From positions 1 through 64,000 of the forward strand of contig NZ_FXWP01000026.1 of the NCBI RefSeq assembly GCF_900184035.1: 64,000 nucleotides of DNA, written 5' to 3'. Positions 53,375 through 62,974 of this stretch are shown here, in pieces. The position numbers and the translations under genes are program-made. This DNA comes from Kosakonia pseudosacchari. GTDB taxonomy: Bacteria > Pseudomonadota > Gammaproteobacteria > Enterobacterales > Enterobacteriaceae. The stretch's first letter is position 1. Each line of letters opens with the position of its first letter. The notes below the pieces were generated by a model. It searched no databases. It was not told where the DNA came from and saw nothing but the letters and a program-made list of their open reading frames with translations.

Positions 53375-54412
53375 ATGCACGGTAACCCTGAAATGACAAA
53401 CCCCCATCAAACCAACGCAATGCCGCTCCATTCCTCTCAACACTGGAATGGCCGGTTTAGCGTGGCGCCGATGCTCGACTGGACGGACAGACATTGCCGC
53501 TACTTCTTGCGCCTGCTGTCGCGCCAGACGTTGCTCTACACCGAAATGGTCACCACCGGTGCCATCATTCATGGCAAGGGCGATTACCTGGCGTACAGCG
53601 AAGAAGAACATCCGGTAGCGTTGCAGCTCGGCGGTAGCGATCCGGCGCAGCTTGCCCATTGTGCGAAGCTGGCCGAAGCGCGCGGGTATGATGAAATTAA
53701 CCTCAACGTCGGCTGCCCGTCCGATCGCGTGCAGAATGGTCGTTTCGGCGCGTGCCTGATGGGCGAAGCGCAACTGGTGGCGGATTGCATCAAAGCGATG
53801 CGTGATGTGGTGTCGATTCCGGTGACGGTCAAAACGCGTATTGGCATTGACGATCAGGACAGCTACGAATTTCTCTGCGACTTTATTGGCACCGTGGCCG
53901 GAAAAGGCGAGTGTGAAAGTTTTATCATCCATGCGCGCAAAGCGTGGCTTTCGGGGTTAAGCCCGAAAGAGAACCGGGAAATCCCACCGCTGGATTACCC
54001 GCGCGTTTATCAGTTAAAACGTGATTTTCCGCACCTGACAATGGCCATTAACGGCGGGATCAAATCGCTGGAAGAAGCCAAAGCGCATCTGGAGCATGTG
54101 GATGGCGTGATGGTCGGGCGCGAAGCGTATCAGAACCCAGGTATTCTGGCGTCTGTTGACCGGGAGATCTTTGGCGCAGACGTGGCGGATGCCGATCCGG
54201 TCGCCGTGGTACGTGCTATGTATCCCTACATTGAGCGTGAACTGAGCCAGGGCGCGTATCTCGGACATATCACGCGCCATATGCTGGGGCTGTTTCAGGG
54301 CGTTCCTGGCGCGCGCCAGTGGCGTCGTTATCTGAGTGAAAACGCGCATAAAGCTGGAGCGGATATCGCAGTGGTGGAACACGCGCTCAACCTGGTGGCG
54401 TCTAAGCGTTAA
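53375..54412 (+). CDS. dusA: tRNA-dihydrouridine(20/20a) synthase DusA
   Basis: DusA reduces U20 and U20a of tRNAs using FMN and NADPH. 345 aa, as in E. coli. FMN-barrel start [16 protein letters not shown], the catalytic cysteine in [20 protein letters not shown], and [20 protein letters not shown] are present. The ATG at 53375 (MHGNPEM) matches the E. coli start. An intrinsic terminator follows. No prophage is inserted, although dusA is a known integration site. Confidence 0.97.
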   Translation: MHGNPEMTNPHQTNAMPLHSSQHWNGRFSVAPMLDWTDRHCRYFLRLLSRQTLLYTEMVTTGAIIHGKGDYLAYSEEEHPVALQLGGSDPAQLAHCAKLAEARGYDEINLNVGCPSDRVQNGRFGACLMGEAQLVADCIKAMRDVVSIPVTVKTRIGIDDQDSYEFLCDFIGTVAGKGECESFIIHARKAWLSGLSPKENREIPPLDYPRVYQLKRDFPHLTMAINGGIKSLEEAKAHLEHVDGVMVGREAYQNPGILASVDREIFGADVADADPVAVVRAMYPYIERELSQGAYLGHITRHMLGLFQGVPGARQWRRYLSENAHKAGADIAVVEHALNLVASKR

Positions 54413-54442
54413 AATTTCACCAAAAGGTAGTCAAATTCACTA

Positions 54443-54472
54443 AGCTCCGCCTTCTGTCGCGGAGCTTTTTTA
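54443..54472 (+). terminator. dusA intrinsic terminator
   Basis: AGCTCCGC-CTTCTGTC-GCGGAGCT stem followed by TTTTT, 30 nt after the dusA stop. Confidence 0.93.
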
Positions 54473-54494
54473 TTGATAAATAAGTTAATTTTTC

Positions 54495-54512
54495 CTGGCA
54501 TGGTTCTTGTAA
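54495..54512 (+). promoter_or_regulatory. Sigma-54 promoter of pspG
   Basis: CTGGCATGGTTCTTGTAA has the -24 TGGCA and -12 TTGTA elements with correct spacing, 34 bp before pspG. E. coli pspG is transcribed by sigma-54 RNA polymerase under PspF control. Confidence 0.85.
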
Positions 54513-54545
54513 TAACCGGGAAGTTACCTCTTTGGGAGATCCATC

Positions 54546-54788
54546 ATGCTGGAATTACTGTTTATTGTGGGCTTTTTTATTATGTTGCTGGTGACCGGCG
54601 TTTCACTGCTGGGCATCATCGCGGCGCTGCTGGTGGCAACGGCTGTCATGTTCCTCGGCGGGCTTTTCGCGTTGATGATCAAGCTATTGCCCTGGCTGCT
54701 GCTGGCCGTCGCCGTTGTCTGGATTATCCGTGCCGTAAAAGAACCGAAGGTTCCACGTTATCAACGCAATAACCGTTGGCGTTACTAA
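54546..54788 (+). CDS. pspG: Phage-shock protein PspG
   Basis: An 80-residue inner-membrane protein with two to three hydrophobic segments (about 3-23, 24-45 and 47-64), then a basic tail (VPRYQRNNRWRY). It matches E. coli PspG, a member of the PspF regulon induced by envelope stress. TGGGAG lies about 5 nt before the ATG at 54546. It has its own sigma-54 promoter. Confidence 0.93.
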   Translation: MLELLFIVGFFIMLLVTGVSLLGIIAALLVATAVMFLGGLFALMIKLLPWLLLAVAVVWIIRAVKEPKVPRYQRNNRWRY

Positions 54789-54920
54789 AGTATTGCGTGG
54801 TTCGTCACATACCGAAGACTTTTCCCGCAACATTGCTTAGAACCGAATAGGATTTACTTATTAAATCTGTCACTATCGCGACGTTAACGAATTCATCGCG
54901 CTGTACCCTACAATGCAGCC

Positions 54921-54957
54921 GAACTAAAAAAGAAAGGGCTTCCCACGGGAAGCCCTA
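54921..54957 (-). terminator. qor intrinsic terminator
   Basis: AGGGCTTCC-CACG-GGAAGCCCT stem at 54935-54956. On the minus strand it is followed by TTCTTTTTT, 20 bp after the qor stop. Confidence 0.9.
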
Positions 54958-54976
54958 ATTCTTTCAGGCGATTAGC

Positions 54977-55960
54977 TTAAGGGATCAGCAGGCTTGAGCC
55001 TTGCGTCGCCCGGCTCTCCAGCACTTCATGCGCCCGCTGCGCATCTTGCAGCGCGAACTTCTGGCTGTCGGCCACATCCACTTTGATAACCCCACTGGCA
55101 ATCAGCGAAAACAGCTCATTACTGGCTTCCTGCAACTCTTCCCGGTTAGTGACATAGCCATTGAGGGAAGGACGTGTGGCGTAGAGCGAGCCTTTCTGGT
55201 TAAGAATGCCCAGATTCACGCCAGTAACCGGGCCGGAAGAGTTGCCAAAGCTCACCATTAATCCGCGACGGCGCAGACAATCAAGCGACGTTTCCCAGGT
55301 GTCTTTTCCTACCGAGTCGTACACCACCGCCACCTTTTTCCCACCGGTGAGTTCTTTGACACGTTCCACCACATTCTCTTCGCTGTAGTTGATCACCTGC
55401 CAGGCGCCCGCCTGTAATGCGCGCTGCGCTTTTTGCGCGGAACCCACGGTGCCAATCAGCTTCGCGCCGAGCGCTTTTGCCCACTGGCAGGCAATCAGCC
55501 CGACACCACCGGCGGCAGCATGGAACAGGAACATTTCATCTGGCTTGATTTCGTAGGTTTTACGCAGCAGATAAAACACCGTCAGCCCTTTCAGGAATGA
55601 CGCCGCCGCTTGTTCAAAGGAGATAGCGTTTGGCAACACCGCGACTTTATCCGCCAGAACGTTGTGTACCGAGCTGTACGCGCCCAGACCCGATTGCGCA
55701 TATACCACGCGATCGCCCACTTTCACCTGCGTGACGCCGCTGCCCACCTTGCTTACCACGCCTGCCGCTTCGGTGCCCAGCCCGCTTGGTAATGCCGGCG
55801 GCGGATATAACCCGCTACGGATATAGGTATCGATATAGTTAATGCCAATGGCTTTATTTTCTACCTGCACTTCGTTTTCCGCTGGCGCGGCGGGGGTGAA
55901 CTCAACCGCTTTAAGCACCTCAGGCCCACCATGCTTTTGAAATTCTATTCTCGTCGCCAT
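54977..55960 (-). CDS. qor: Quinone oxidoreductase (NADPH)
   Basis: A zeta-crystallin-like, zinc-free medium-chain dehydrogenase that reduces quinones with NADPH. 327 aa, as in E. coli. The N-terminal GroES-like domain has GINYIDTYIRSGLYPP and the Rossmann motif is HAAAGGVGLIACQWAKALGA (near 150). The C-terminus is SRATQGSSLLIP. The ATG at 55960 has AGGAGG upstream. It is divergent from dnaB, as in E. coli. Confidence 0.96.
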   Translation of the reverse strand: MATRIEFQKHGGPEVLKAVEFTPAAPAENEVQVENKAIGINYIDTYIRSGLYPPPALPSGLGTEAAGVVSKVGSGVTQVKVGDRVVYAQSGLGAYSSVHNVLADKVAVLPNAISFEQAAASFLKGLTVFYLLRKTYEIKPDEMFLFHAAAGGVGLIACQWAKALGAKLIGTVGSAQKAQRALQAGAWQVINYSEENVVERVKELTGGKKVAVVYDSVGKDTWETSLDCLRRRGLMVSFGNSSGPVTGVNLGILNQKGSLYATRPSLNGYVTNREELQEASNELFSLIASGVIKVDVADSQKFALQDAQRAHEVLESRATQGSSLLIP

Positions 55961-56019
55961 GCTTCCTCCTGATGTGATAATCTCTCAACCCATTCATAAC
56001 CCGGATAGCTCCATTCACT

Positions 56020-57426
56020 ATGGCAGGAAATAAACCCTTCAACAAACAGACTGAAACCCGCGATGTACAACTCGAGGGGATGAAAGTGCCTCCGCATTCT
56101 ATTGAAGCGGAGCAGTCGGTGTTGGGCGGTTTAATGCTGGATAACGAGCGCTGGGATGATGTCGCTGAACGGGTCGTGGCGGATGATTTTTATACCCGTC
56201 CGCACCGCCACATTTTTACCGAGATGCACCGCTTGCAGGAGATGGGCAAACCCATCGATCTGATAACGCTCGCGGAATCGCTGGAGCGCCAGGGGCAACT
56301 GGACATTGTTGGCGGTTTTGCTTATCTGGCGGAGCTCTCCAAAAATACGCCAAGTGCGGCAAATATCAGCGCTTATGCCGATATCGTGCGCGAACGCGCG
56401 GTAGTGCGCGAAATGATTTCTGTCGCGAATGAAATCGCCAACGCCGGTTTTGATCCGCAGGGGCGCACCAGCGAAGATCTGCTCGACCTTGCCGAATCCC
56501 GCGTTTTTAAAATTGCCGAAAGCCGCGCGAATAAAGACGAAGGCCCGAAAAACATCGCCGATGTACTTGAAGCGACCGTTTCGCGCATCGAACAGCTTTT
56601 CCAGCAACCGCATGATGGCGTGACCGGCGTTAACACCGGTTATGATGATCTGAACAAGAAAACCGCCGGTTTGCAGCCGTCAGATTTGATTATCGTCGCC
56701 GCGCGTCCGTCGATGGGTAAAACAACATTTGCAATGAACCTCGTCGAAAACGCGGCGATGTTGCAGGATAAACCGGTATTAATCTTCAGCCTTGAGATGC
56801 CCTCCGAACAGATCATGATGCGTTCGCTGGCCTCCCTTTCGCGTGTCGATCAGACGCGCATTCGTACCGGCCAACTGGACGATGAAGACTGGGCGCGCAT
56901 CTCCGGCACCATGGGCATCCTGCTGGAAAAACGCAATATCTATATTGATGACTCTTCCGGCCTGACGCCGACGGAAGTCCGCTCCCGTGCGCGGCGCATC
57001 GCCCGCGAACATGGCGGCATTGGGCTTATCATGATCGACTACCTGCAACTGATGCGTGTACCGTCGTTGTCGGATAACCGTACGCTGGAAATCGCTGAAA
57101 TCTCCCGCTCGCTCAAAGCGCTGGCGAAAGAGTTACAGGTGCCGGTGGTGGCGCTGTCGCAGCTTAACCGCTCCCTTGAGCAGCGCGCCGATAAGCGCCC
57201 GGTGAACTCGGATCTCCGTGAATCTGGTTCCATCGAGCAGGACGCCGACCTGATCATGTTTATTTATCGTGACGAGGTTTATCACGAAAACAGTGACTTA
57301 AAAGGCATTGCAGAAATCATTATTGGTAAGCAGCGTAACGGGCCGATCGGTACCGTGCGTCTGACATTTAACGGGCAGTGGTCGCGCTTTGATAATTATG
57401 CCGGGCCACAATACGACGACGAATAA
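56020..57426 (+). CDS. dnaB: Replicative DNA helicase DnaB
   Basis: The hexameric 5'-3' helicase of the replication fork, loaded by DnaC. 468 aa (471 in E. coli). The N-terminal primase-binding domain begins PPHSIEAEQSVLGGLMLDN. The RecA-like motor has Walker A ARPSMGKTT (about 230-238), Walker B LIMIDYLQLM, and the C-terminal arginine-finger segment near SRSLKALAKEL. No intein is present. Confidence 0.98.
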   Translation: MAGNKPFNKQTETRDVQLEGMKVPPHSIEAEQSVLGGLMLDNERWDDVAERVVADDFYTRPHRHIFTEMHRLQEMGKPIDLITLAESLERQGQLDIVGGFAYLAELSKNTPSAANISAYADIVRERAVVREMISVANEIANAGFDPQGRTSEDLLDLAESRVFKIAESRANKDEGPKNIADVLEATVSRIEQLFQQPHDGVTGVNTGYDDLNKKTAGLQPSDLIIVAARPSMGKTTFAMNLVENAAMLQDKPVLIFSLEMPSEQIMMRSLASLSRVDQTRIRTGQLDDEDWARISGTMGILLEKRNIYIDDSSGLTPTEVRSRARRIAREHGGIGLIMIDYLQLMRVPSLSDNRTLEIAEISRSLKALAKELQVPVVALSQLNRSLEQRADKRPVNSDLRESGSIEQDADLIMFIYRDEVYHENSDLKGIAEIIIGKQRNGPIGTVRLTFNGQWSRFDNYAGPQYDDE

Positions 57427-57459
57427 ATCCTCTTCATCCTTCGCATTACAGGAGCGTTA

Positions 57460-57535
57460 ACGGCGTTCGCTGATCCCGGTCGTCTGGTTTACTACACCGC
57501 CGGGAGCCACGGGCTTGTCGTCTTCCTGTAGATGA
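57460..57535. repeat. Possible degenerate dispersed repeat between dnaB and alr
   Basis: GCGTTAACGGCGTTCGCTG, ATCCCGGTCGTC, GCCGGGAG and GTCGTCTTCCTG resemble parts of the elements at 26755 and 34761. The core TAAGCTC is missing, so this is a weak match. Confidence 0.3.
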
Positions 57536-57568
57536 ATGATGTTGACGATTGCTTTAAGGGTAATGTAA

Positions 57569-58648
57569 ATGCAAGCGGCAACCGTAGTAGTTAACCGCCG
57601 CGCTCTGCGACACAATCTGCAACGTCTGCGCGAACTGGCTCCCGCCAGCCGTGTGGTTGCGGTCGTGAAAGCGAACGCCTATGGACACGGTCTTCTCGAG
57701 ACCGCGCGAACGCTCCCCGATGCCGATGCTTTCGGTGTCTCCCGTCTTGAAGAAGCCCTGCAATTACGCGCGGGCGGCATCACACAACCGATTTTGCTAC
57801 TGGAAGGTTTCTTCGCCGCCAGTGACCTGCCACTGGTCGCTGAACACCAGCTGCATACGGTTATTCACAGCGTTGAACAACTGGAAGCGCTGGAAACGGC
57901 AACGCTGACATCGCCGGTAACCGTGTGGATGAAGCTCGATACCGGTATGCACCGCCTTGGCGTACATCCGCACGAAGCGGAGGCCTTTTATGCGCGTTTG
58001 TCACAGTGCAAAAATGTGCGTCAGCCGGTCAACGTTGCCAGCCATTTTGCCCGCGCCGACGAGCCTGAATGCGGTGCAACAGAGCGCCAGCTTGATCTCT
58101 TCACCACGTTTACCGATGGCAAACCCGGCCTGCGTTCCATTGCCGCTTCCGGTGGTACGCTGCTGTGGCCGCAATCGCACTTCGACTGGGTTCGCCCTGG
58201 CATTATTCTGTACGGTGTTTCGCCGCTCGATCATAAACCGTGGGGCGCGGATTTCGGTTTTCAGCCCGTCATGACGCTCACTTCGCAACTGATCGCCGTG
58301 CGCGAGCATAAAGCGGGTGATGCGGTCGGTTACGGTGGTACGTGGCAAAGTACGCGCGACACGCGTTTAGGCGTAGTGGCAATGGGTTACGGCGATGGCT
58401 ATCCACGCGCTGCACCTTCCGGCACACCGGTGCTGGTTAATGGCCGCGAAGTACCGATAGTCGGGCGTGTGGCGATGGATATGATTTGCGTCGATCTCGG
58501 CCCGGATGCACAAGACAAAGCCGGTGATGAAGTGGTGCTGTGGGGTGAAGGTTTGCCTGTTGAACGCATTGCTGAAGCAACAAAAGTAAGTGCTTACGAA
58601 CTTATCACACGCCTGACTTCGCGGGCGACGTTAAAATACATCGACTAA
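57569..58648 (+). CDS. alr: Alanine racemase (constitutive)
   Basis: A PLP enzyme making D-alanine for peptidoglycan. 359 aa, as in E. coli. Lys34 in [10 protein letters not shown] binds PLP, and the second catalytic residue, a Tyr, is in [10 protein letters not shown]. The substrate-channel block [14 protein letters not shown] is present. In E. coli alr is followed directly by tyrB; here pnuC and a nadR-like gene are inserted. pnuC starts 12 bp after the stop, so the three genes are likely cotranscribed. Confidence 0.97.
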   Translation: MQAATVVVNRRALRHNLQRLRELAPASRVVAVVKANAYGHGLLETARTLPDADAFGVSRLEEALQLRAGGITQPILLLEGFFAASDLPLVAEHQLHTVIHSVEQLEALETATLTSPVTVWMKLDTGMHRLGVHPHEAEAFYARLSQCKNVRQPVNVASHFARADEPECGATERQLDLFTTFTDGKPGLRSIAASGGTLLWPQSHFDWVRPGIILYGVSPLDHKPWGADFGFQPVMTLTSQLIAVREHKAGDAVGYGGTWQSTRDTRLGVVAMGYGDGYPRAAPSGTPVLVNGREVPIVGRVAMDMICVDLGPDAQDKAGDEVVLWGEGLPVERIAEATKVSAYELITRLTSRATLKYID

Positions 58649-58660
58649 AAGGATTGCGCC

Positions 58661-59218
58661 TTGTCGCCAATGGAAATCGCTGCTTGCCTGGCTTATGCCC
58701 TCTCTGTGTGGCTCGCCGCGCGCAATAATGTGCACACCTGGTGGACGGGGATTATCGGCTGTGTGCTGTATGGCTGGGTGTTCTATTCTGTACAGCTCTA
58801 TGCCGATGTCACGCTGCAACTGTTCTTTATTGCCAGCAGTATTGCCGGGTGGATCAACTGGCTGAAAGGCAACCACGGCAGCGAACTGGCGGTGCGCAAA
58901 ACGCCGCTTAACCATTTGTTGCTGATGTTAGCGGGCGCGCTGATTGTCGCCGGGTGTTACGCCTGGCTGTTGCACCGTTTTACCAACGCGTGGTCGCCGT
59001 GGCTGGACTCCGCCATTATGGTTTTCAGTGTGCTCGCGCAATTTATGCTGATGGGGCGCAGGCTCGAAAGCTGGTATTTCTGGTTGCTGGTCAACACCAT
59101 CGCCGTGCCGCTGTATGCCGCGCGCGACCTCTGGCTTACCGCCGGGTTGTACCTTGTCTTCTGGTGTAACGCCTGGCATGGTCTGTATCAGTGGCGCAAA
59201 GCGATGGCCGCGCGATGA
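58661..59218 (+). CDS. pnuC: PnuC-family nicotinamide riboside transporter
   Basis: A 185-residue inner-membrane protein with about seven hydrophobic segments. PnuC-family motifs are the N-terminal WTGIIGCVLYGWVFYSVQLYAD, the W-x-W-type SIAGWINWLKG, and ESWYFWLLVNTIAVPLY. It is shorter than Salmonella PnuC (239 aa), but short variants are common. TTG at 58661 has AAAAGGA 7 nt upstream; the ATG at 58670 is 16 nt away, so the TTG start is preferred. It overlaps the NadR-like gene by 4 bp (ATGA), which fits joint uptake and phosphorylation of nicotinamide riboside. Confidence 0.85.
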   Translation: MSPMEIAACLAYALSVWLAARNNVHTWWTGIIGCVLYGWVFYSVQLYADVTLQLFFIASSIAGWINWLKGNHGSELAVRKTPLNHLLLMLAGALIVAGCYAWLLHRFTNAWSPWLDSAIMVFSVLAQFMLMGRRLESWYFWLLVNTIAVPLYAARDLWLTAGLYLVFWCNAWHGLYQWRKAMAAR

Positions 59219-60219
59219 AGCGCTTTGCCAGCGGGCTGGTTGTCGGAAAGTTTGCGCCGCTGCACTGCGGCCACGAACGATTGATCAACGCCGCGCTGGA
59301 ACAGTGTGAGCGTGTCTGGATAGTCAGTTATTCCCGTCCGGAGTTGCCCGGCTGCGAGTCTGAAAAACGCGAGCGCTGGCTGCGTGCGCGTTTCCCGCAG
59401 TGTGACATTCTGGTGTTAACACCAAAGCGCCTTGCTGACGCCGGGTTGCGCACACCGCCGCATAACGACGCCGATGGTGATCTGCACCGGCACTACATGG
59501 CAGATATCTGTTTGCAAGTGCTGCACTGCCAACCGCAGGCGGTTTTTACCGCCGAAGAGTACGGCGACGGCTTTGCCCGCGTACTCAGTGAACGCTTCGC
59601 CAGCCCCGTCGTACATGTGCGTTTGCAGCGTGAGCAAGGTGATCAAGCGCCTTCCGGCACGCTGATTCGTCGTGATGTTCATCGCTGGCGGCACATGTTA
59701 GCGCCCGTGGTTTACCGGGATTTCGTGCAGCGCATCTGCCTGCTGGGTGGAGAATCGACCGGCAAAAGCACGCTGAGCATCGCGCTGGCCCAGGCGCTGA
59801 AGACGGCGTATGTGGCGGAATATGGCCGTGAGCGTTGGGATGAAAAGGGCGGTGAACTGGTTTATGACGACATGCTGCCGATCGCGCAAACACAGGTGCA
59901 GCGCGAAGATGCCGCCGACGCCCGGCAGTGGCTGGTGTGCGACACGTCGCCGCTAACAACGCTGTTCTATACGCTGGCGATGTTTGGCCGCGCGCCGGAC
60001 GAACTCTATGCCCTGGCGCAGCGGCATTATCATCTCGTGGTGCTGTGCGAGGACGATTTCCCGTTTGTGCAGGACGGCACCCGCCAGGATGAAACCTTCC
60101 GTCAGCGCCAGCAGGCCTGGTACAGCGAACAACTGACGCAACGCGGTATTCCCTTTCTGCGCGTATACGGTTCGGTAAGCGAGCGTGTGGCGCAAATCCT
60201 TGCCGCGCTGCGTAACTGA
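59215..60219 (+). CDS. NadR-like bifunctional NMN adenylyltransferase / ribosylnicotinamide kinase
   Basis: A 334-residue protein with two enzyme domains. The N-terminal nucleotidyltransferase has GKFAPLHCGHERLI (residues 12-25, the GxFxPxHxGH motif), with SGTLIRRDVHRWR (ISxTxxR-like) near 150. The C-terminal kinase has the P-loop GGESTGKSTLS (about 179-189) and a YGRERWDEKG block. It lacks the N-terminal HTH of E. coli NadR, so it is catalytic but not a repressor. The ATG at 59215 overlaps the pnuC stop. Together they import nicotinamide riboside, trap it as NMN and convert it to NAD. Confidence 0.88.
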   Translation: MKRFASGLVVGKFAPLHCGHERLINAALEQCERVWIVSYSRPELPGCESEKRERWLRARFPQCDILVLTPKRLADAGLRTPPHNDADGDLHRHYMADICLQVLHCQPQAVFTAEEYGDGFARVLSERFASPVVHVRLQREQGDQAPSGTLIRRDVHRWRHMLAPVVYRDFVQRICLLGGESTGKSTLSIALAQALKTAYVAEYGRERWDEKGGELVYDDMLPIAQTQVQREDAADARQWLVCDTSPLTTLFYTLAMFGRAPDELYALAQRHYHLVVLCEDDFPFVQDGTRQDETFRQRQQAWYSEQLTQRGIPFLRVYGSVSERVAQILAALRN

Positions 60220-60318
60220 CTCGCTTATTTTTTATCACCGTTGTTGCTGCTCTCGATCTTCCTCGGCTTCCGGTTTATTGTGGTGTTCTTGCCTACTGTA
60301 AACCTGGAGAGTACACGC

Positions 60319-61512
60319 GTGTTTCAGAAAGTTGACGCCTACGCCGGCGACCCTATCCTGTCGTTGATGGAGCGCTTTAAAGAGGATCCCCGCAGCGACA
60401 AGGTCAATCTCAGTATCGGGCTGTATTACAACGAAGACGGGATCATCCCACGTTTGCAGGCGGTAGCCGAGGCCGAAGCGCGCCTGAATGCGCAGCCGCA
60501 CGGTGCGTCGATCTATCTGCCGATGGAAGGGCTAAACAGCTATCGCAACGCCATCGCTCCGCTGCTGTTCGGTGCAGAGCACCCGGTACTGGCGCAAAAA
60601 CGCGTTGCCACCATCCAGACATTAGGCGGTTCCGGTGCGCTGAAAGTTGGCGCAGATTTTCTGAAACGTTACTTTCCAGATTCCGGTGTGTGGGTTAGCG
60701 ACCCGACCTGGGAAAACCATATTGCGATATTTGAAGGCGCCGGGTTTGTAGTGAGTACTTACCCCTGGTACGACAGCACCACTAACGGCGTGCGTTTTGC
60801 TGCCTTTCTGGAAAAATTGAATACGCTTCCGGCGCAAAGCATTGTGCTGCTGCATCCGTGCTGCCATAACCCGACCGGCGCGGATCTTACCCATGCGCAG
60901 TGGGATCAGGTGGTTGAGGTGTTGAAAGCGCGCAACCTGATCCCGTTCCTCGACATCGCCTACCAGGGTTTTGGTGCCGGTATGGAAGACGATGCTTATG
61001 CTATCCGCGCGGTTGCCCACGCCGGGCTGCCTGCGCTGGTCAGCAACTCATTTTCGAAAATTTTCTCGCTGTATGGCGAGCGCGTGGGCGGGCTTTCCGT
61101 GGTGTGTGACGATGCGGACGCTGCCAGCCGTGTGCTGGGGCAGCTCAAAGCCACCGTGCGCCGTAACTACTCCAGCCCGCCGAATTTTGGCGCACAGCTG
61201 GTGGCGACAGTGCTTGGCGACGCAGGCCTGAAAGCCTCCTGGCTGGCGGAAGTGGAAGCCATGCGTACGCGCATTCTGGCGATGCGCCAGGAACTGGTCA
61301 CCGTGCTGAAAGAGGCAGTACCGGGCGGTAATTTCGATTATCTGCTTAAACAGCGCGGAATGTTCAGTTATACCGGCCTGAGCGCGGCGCAGGTTGATCG
61401 TCTGCGTGAAGAGTTTGGCGTTTATCTCATCGCCAGCGGACGGATGTGCGTCGCCGGTCTGAATAGCCGCAATGTGCACCGCGTGGCGAAAGCATTCGCC
61501 GCAGTAATGTAA
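60319..61512 (+). CDS. tyrB: Aromatic amino acid aminotransferase
   Basis: TyrB transaminates phenylpyruvate and 4-hydroxyphenylpyruvate (and 2-ketoisocaproate). 397 aa, as in E. coli. The PLP lysine lies in [17 protein letters not shown], and NPTG and the C-terminal RMCVAGLN substrate arginine are present. The GTG start at 60319 ([11 protein letters not shown]) follows TGGAGA. TGTAAACCTGGAGAGTACA just upstream partly resembles a TyrR box. Frames starting at 60241 are upstream leader. Confidence 0.96.
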   Translation: MFQKVDAYAGDPILSLMERFKEDPRSDKVNLSIGLYYNEDGIIPRLQAVAEAEARLNAQPHGASIYLPMEGLNSYRNAIAPLLFGAEHPVLAQKRVATIQTLGGSGALKVGADFLKRYFPDSGVWVSDPTWENHIAIFEGAGFVVSTYPWYDSTTNGVRFAAFLEKLNTLPAQSIVLLHPCCHNPTGADLTHAQWDQVVEVLKARNLIPFLDIAYQGFGAGMEDDAYAIRAVAHAGLPALVSNSFSKIFSLYGERVGGLSVVCDDADAASRVLGQLKATVRRNYSSPPNFGAQLVATVLGDAGLKASWLAEVEAMRTRILAMRQELVTVLKEAVPGGNFDYLLKQRGMFSYTGLSAAQVDRLREEFGVYLIASGRMCVAGLNSRNVHRVAKAFAAVM

Positions 61513-61533
61513 GCATCCACTTACTTTTTCCTG

Positions 61534-61561
61534 TCCCCTGCGTTCTGGCAGGGGATTATTT
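61534..61561 (+). terminator. Probable tyrB terminator
   Basis: TCCCCTGC-GTTCTG-GCAGGGGA stem (8 bp) followed by TTATTT, 22 nt after tyrB. The T run is weak. Confidence 0.6.
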
Positions 61562-61700
61562 ATGCCTCAGTATTCGCTTATTCTCTGAATAATCTGCAAA
61601 AAATCCTTTTTTTCATCGGCCTCACAAGGTATGGTCTGGTAACATTTTGACCATTCGCACCATTAATAAAATATAACGAACTGATCATTTAGGGATAAAT

Positions 61701-62408
61701 ATGCGAAAGTTCATACGCGCGCTCGGCGCGGTCTGCCTGTGGATGACGTTTGGCAGCGCGGTTTACGCTTCGGCGCCCACGCCGGTATCTGAAGGCACCA
61801 ATGTTGCCAAACTGGCCGAACAAGCGCCTGTTCACTGGGTTTCTGTGGCGCAAATTGAAAATTCTCTGATCGAACGCCCACCAATGGCGGTCGGATTTGA
61901 TATTGACGACACGGTGCTGTTTTCCAGCCCCGGTTTCTGGCGCGGTAAAAGAACCTGGTCGCCGGAGAGCGAAGCCTATCTACAAAACCCGGCGTTTTGG
62001 GAAAAGATGAACAACGGCTGGGACGACTTCAGTATTCCGAAAGAAGTGGCCCGCCGTCTGATTGCGATGCATGTAAAGCGCGGTGACAGCATCTTTTTCA
62101 TCACCGGACGCAGCCCGACAAAAACTGAAACGGTGAGTAAAACGCTACAGGACGATTTTCTAATTCCTGCGGCCAATATGAACCCGGTGATTTTCGCCGG
62201 CGATAAGCCCGGTCAGAACAGCAAAACCCAGTGGCTGAAAGCGAATAAAATCCGCATTTTCTATGGCGATTCTGACAGCGATATCACCGCCGCGCGTGAA
62301 AGCGAAGCCCGGCCAATTCGCGTGTTACGCGCTTCAAATTCAACCTATCGCCCTTTACCGCAGGCGGGCGCACTGGGTGAGGAAGTGATTGTGAACTCCG
62401 AGTATTAG
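61701..62408 (+). CDS. aphA: Class B acid phosphatase AphA
   Basis: A periplasmic, tetrameric HAD-family phosphatase and phosphotransferase acting on nucleotides. 235 aa (237 in E. coli). The signal peptide ends GSAVYA. HAD motif I is [13 protein letters not shown], motif II is FFITGRS, and motif IV is [13 protein letters not shown]. The ATG at 61701 follows AGGGA. It is monocistronic between tyrB and yjbQ. Confidence 0.96.
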   Translation: MRKFIRALGAVCLWMTFGSAVYASAPTPVSEGTNVAKLAEQAPVHWVSVAQIENSLIERPPMAVGFDIDDTVLFSSPGFWRGKRTWSPESEAYLQNPAFWEKMNNGWDDFSIPKEVARRLIAMHVKRGDSIFFITGRSPTKTETVSKTLQDDFLIPAANMNPVIFAGDKPGQNSKTQWLKANKIRIFYGDSDSDITAARESEARPIRVLRASNSTYRPLPQAGALGEEVIVNSEY

Positions 62409-62477
62409 CCTGAGCTTTCCTGTTTCGCCGCCTGCTGCCACACTGGCAAGAGTTCATTTTGCTGACAGGAGATGTGC

Positions 62478-62894
62478 ATGTGGTATCAACAAACGCTTAC
62501 GCTTGGCGCGAAGCCGCGCGGGTTTCATCTGGTGACGGACGAGGTGCTTGGGCAACTTCGCGATATCTCCCGCATTAACGTTGGTTTGCTGCATTTGTTG
62601 TTGCAGCACACCTCTGCTTCGCTCACCCTGAACGAGAATTGCGATCCCACCGTGCGCCACGATATGGAGCAGCATTTTCTGCAGGCCGTGCCGGACAACG
62701 CGCCGTATGAGCATGATTACGAAGGGCCGGATGATATGCCGTCGCACATTAAATCCTCTACGCTTGGTGTTTCGCTGCTGCTGCCCGTGCAAAAAGGGCG
62801 CGTGGTGCTTGGCACATGGCAGGGAATTTGGCTTGGCGAGCACCGTATTCATGGTGGCTCGCGCAAAATCATCGCCACGCTGCAAGGAGAGTAA
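62478..62894 (+). CDS. yjbQ: UPF0047 protein YjbQ
   Basis: A 138-residue protein matching E. coli YjbQ (138 aa). The family signature [20 protein letters not shown] and the C-terminal [18 protein letters not shown] are intact. YjbQ has weak thiamin-phosphate-synthase activity in E. coli; its true role is uncertain. CAGGAG lies 6 nt before the ATG at 62478; the ATG at 62472 is inside that spacing. yjbR, which follows in E. coli, is absent. Confidence 0.94.
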   Translation: MWYQQTLTLGAKPRGFHLVTDEVLGQLRDISRINVGLLHLLLQHTSASLTLNENCDPTVRHDMEQHFLQAVPDNAPYEHDYEGPDDMPSHIKSSTLGVSLLLPVQKGRVVLGTWQGIWLGEHRIHGGSRKIIATLQGE

Positions 62895-62974
62895 CCGCTC
62901 CATCAAACCTCCATATACCCCGGTTATAAGCCTGCATAAAGACGTGTGGGTGCGTCTGATAACACGGGGTAGTT

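Noticed and set aside
53375-54412. Prophage or island attachment at dusA
   Set aside because: dusA is a known integration target, but the gene is intact and its neighbours contain no integrase or repeated dusA fragment.
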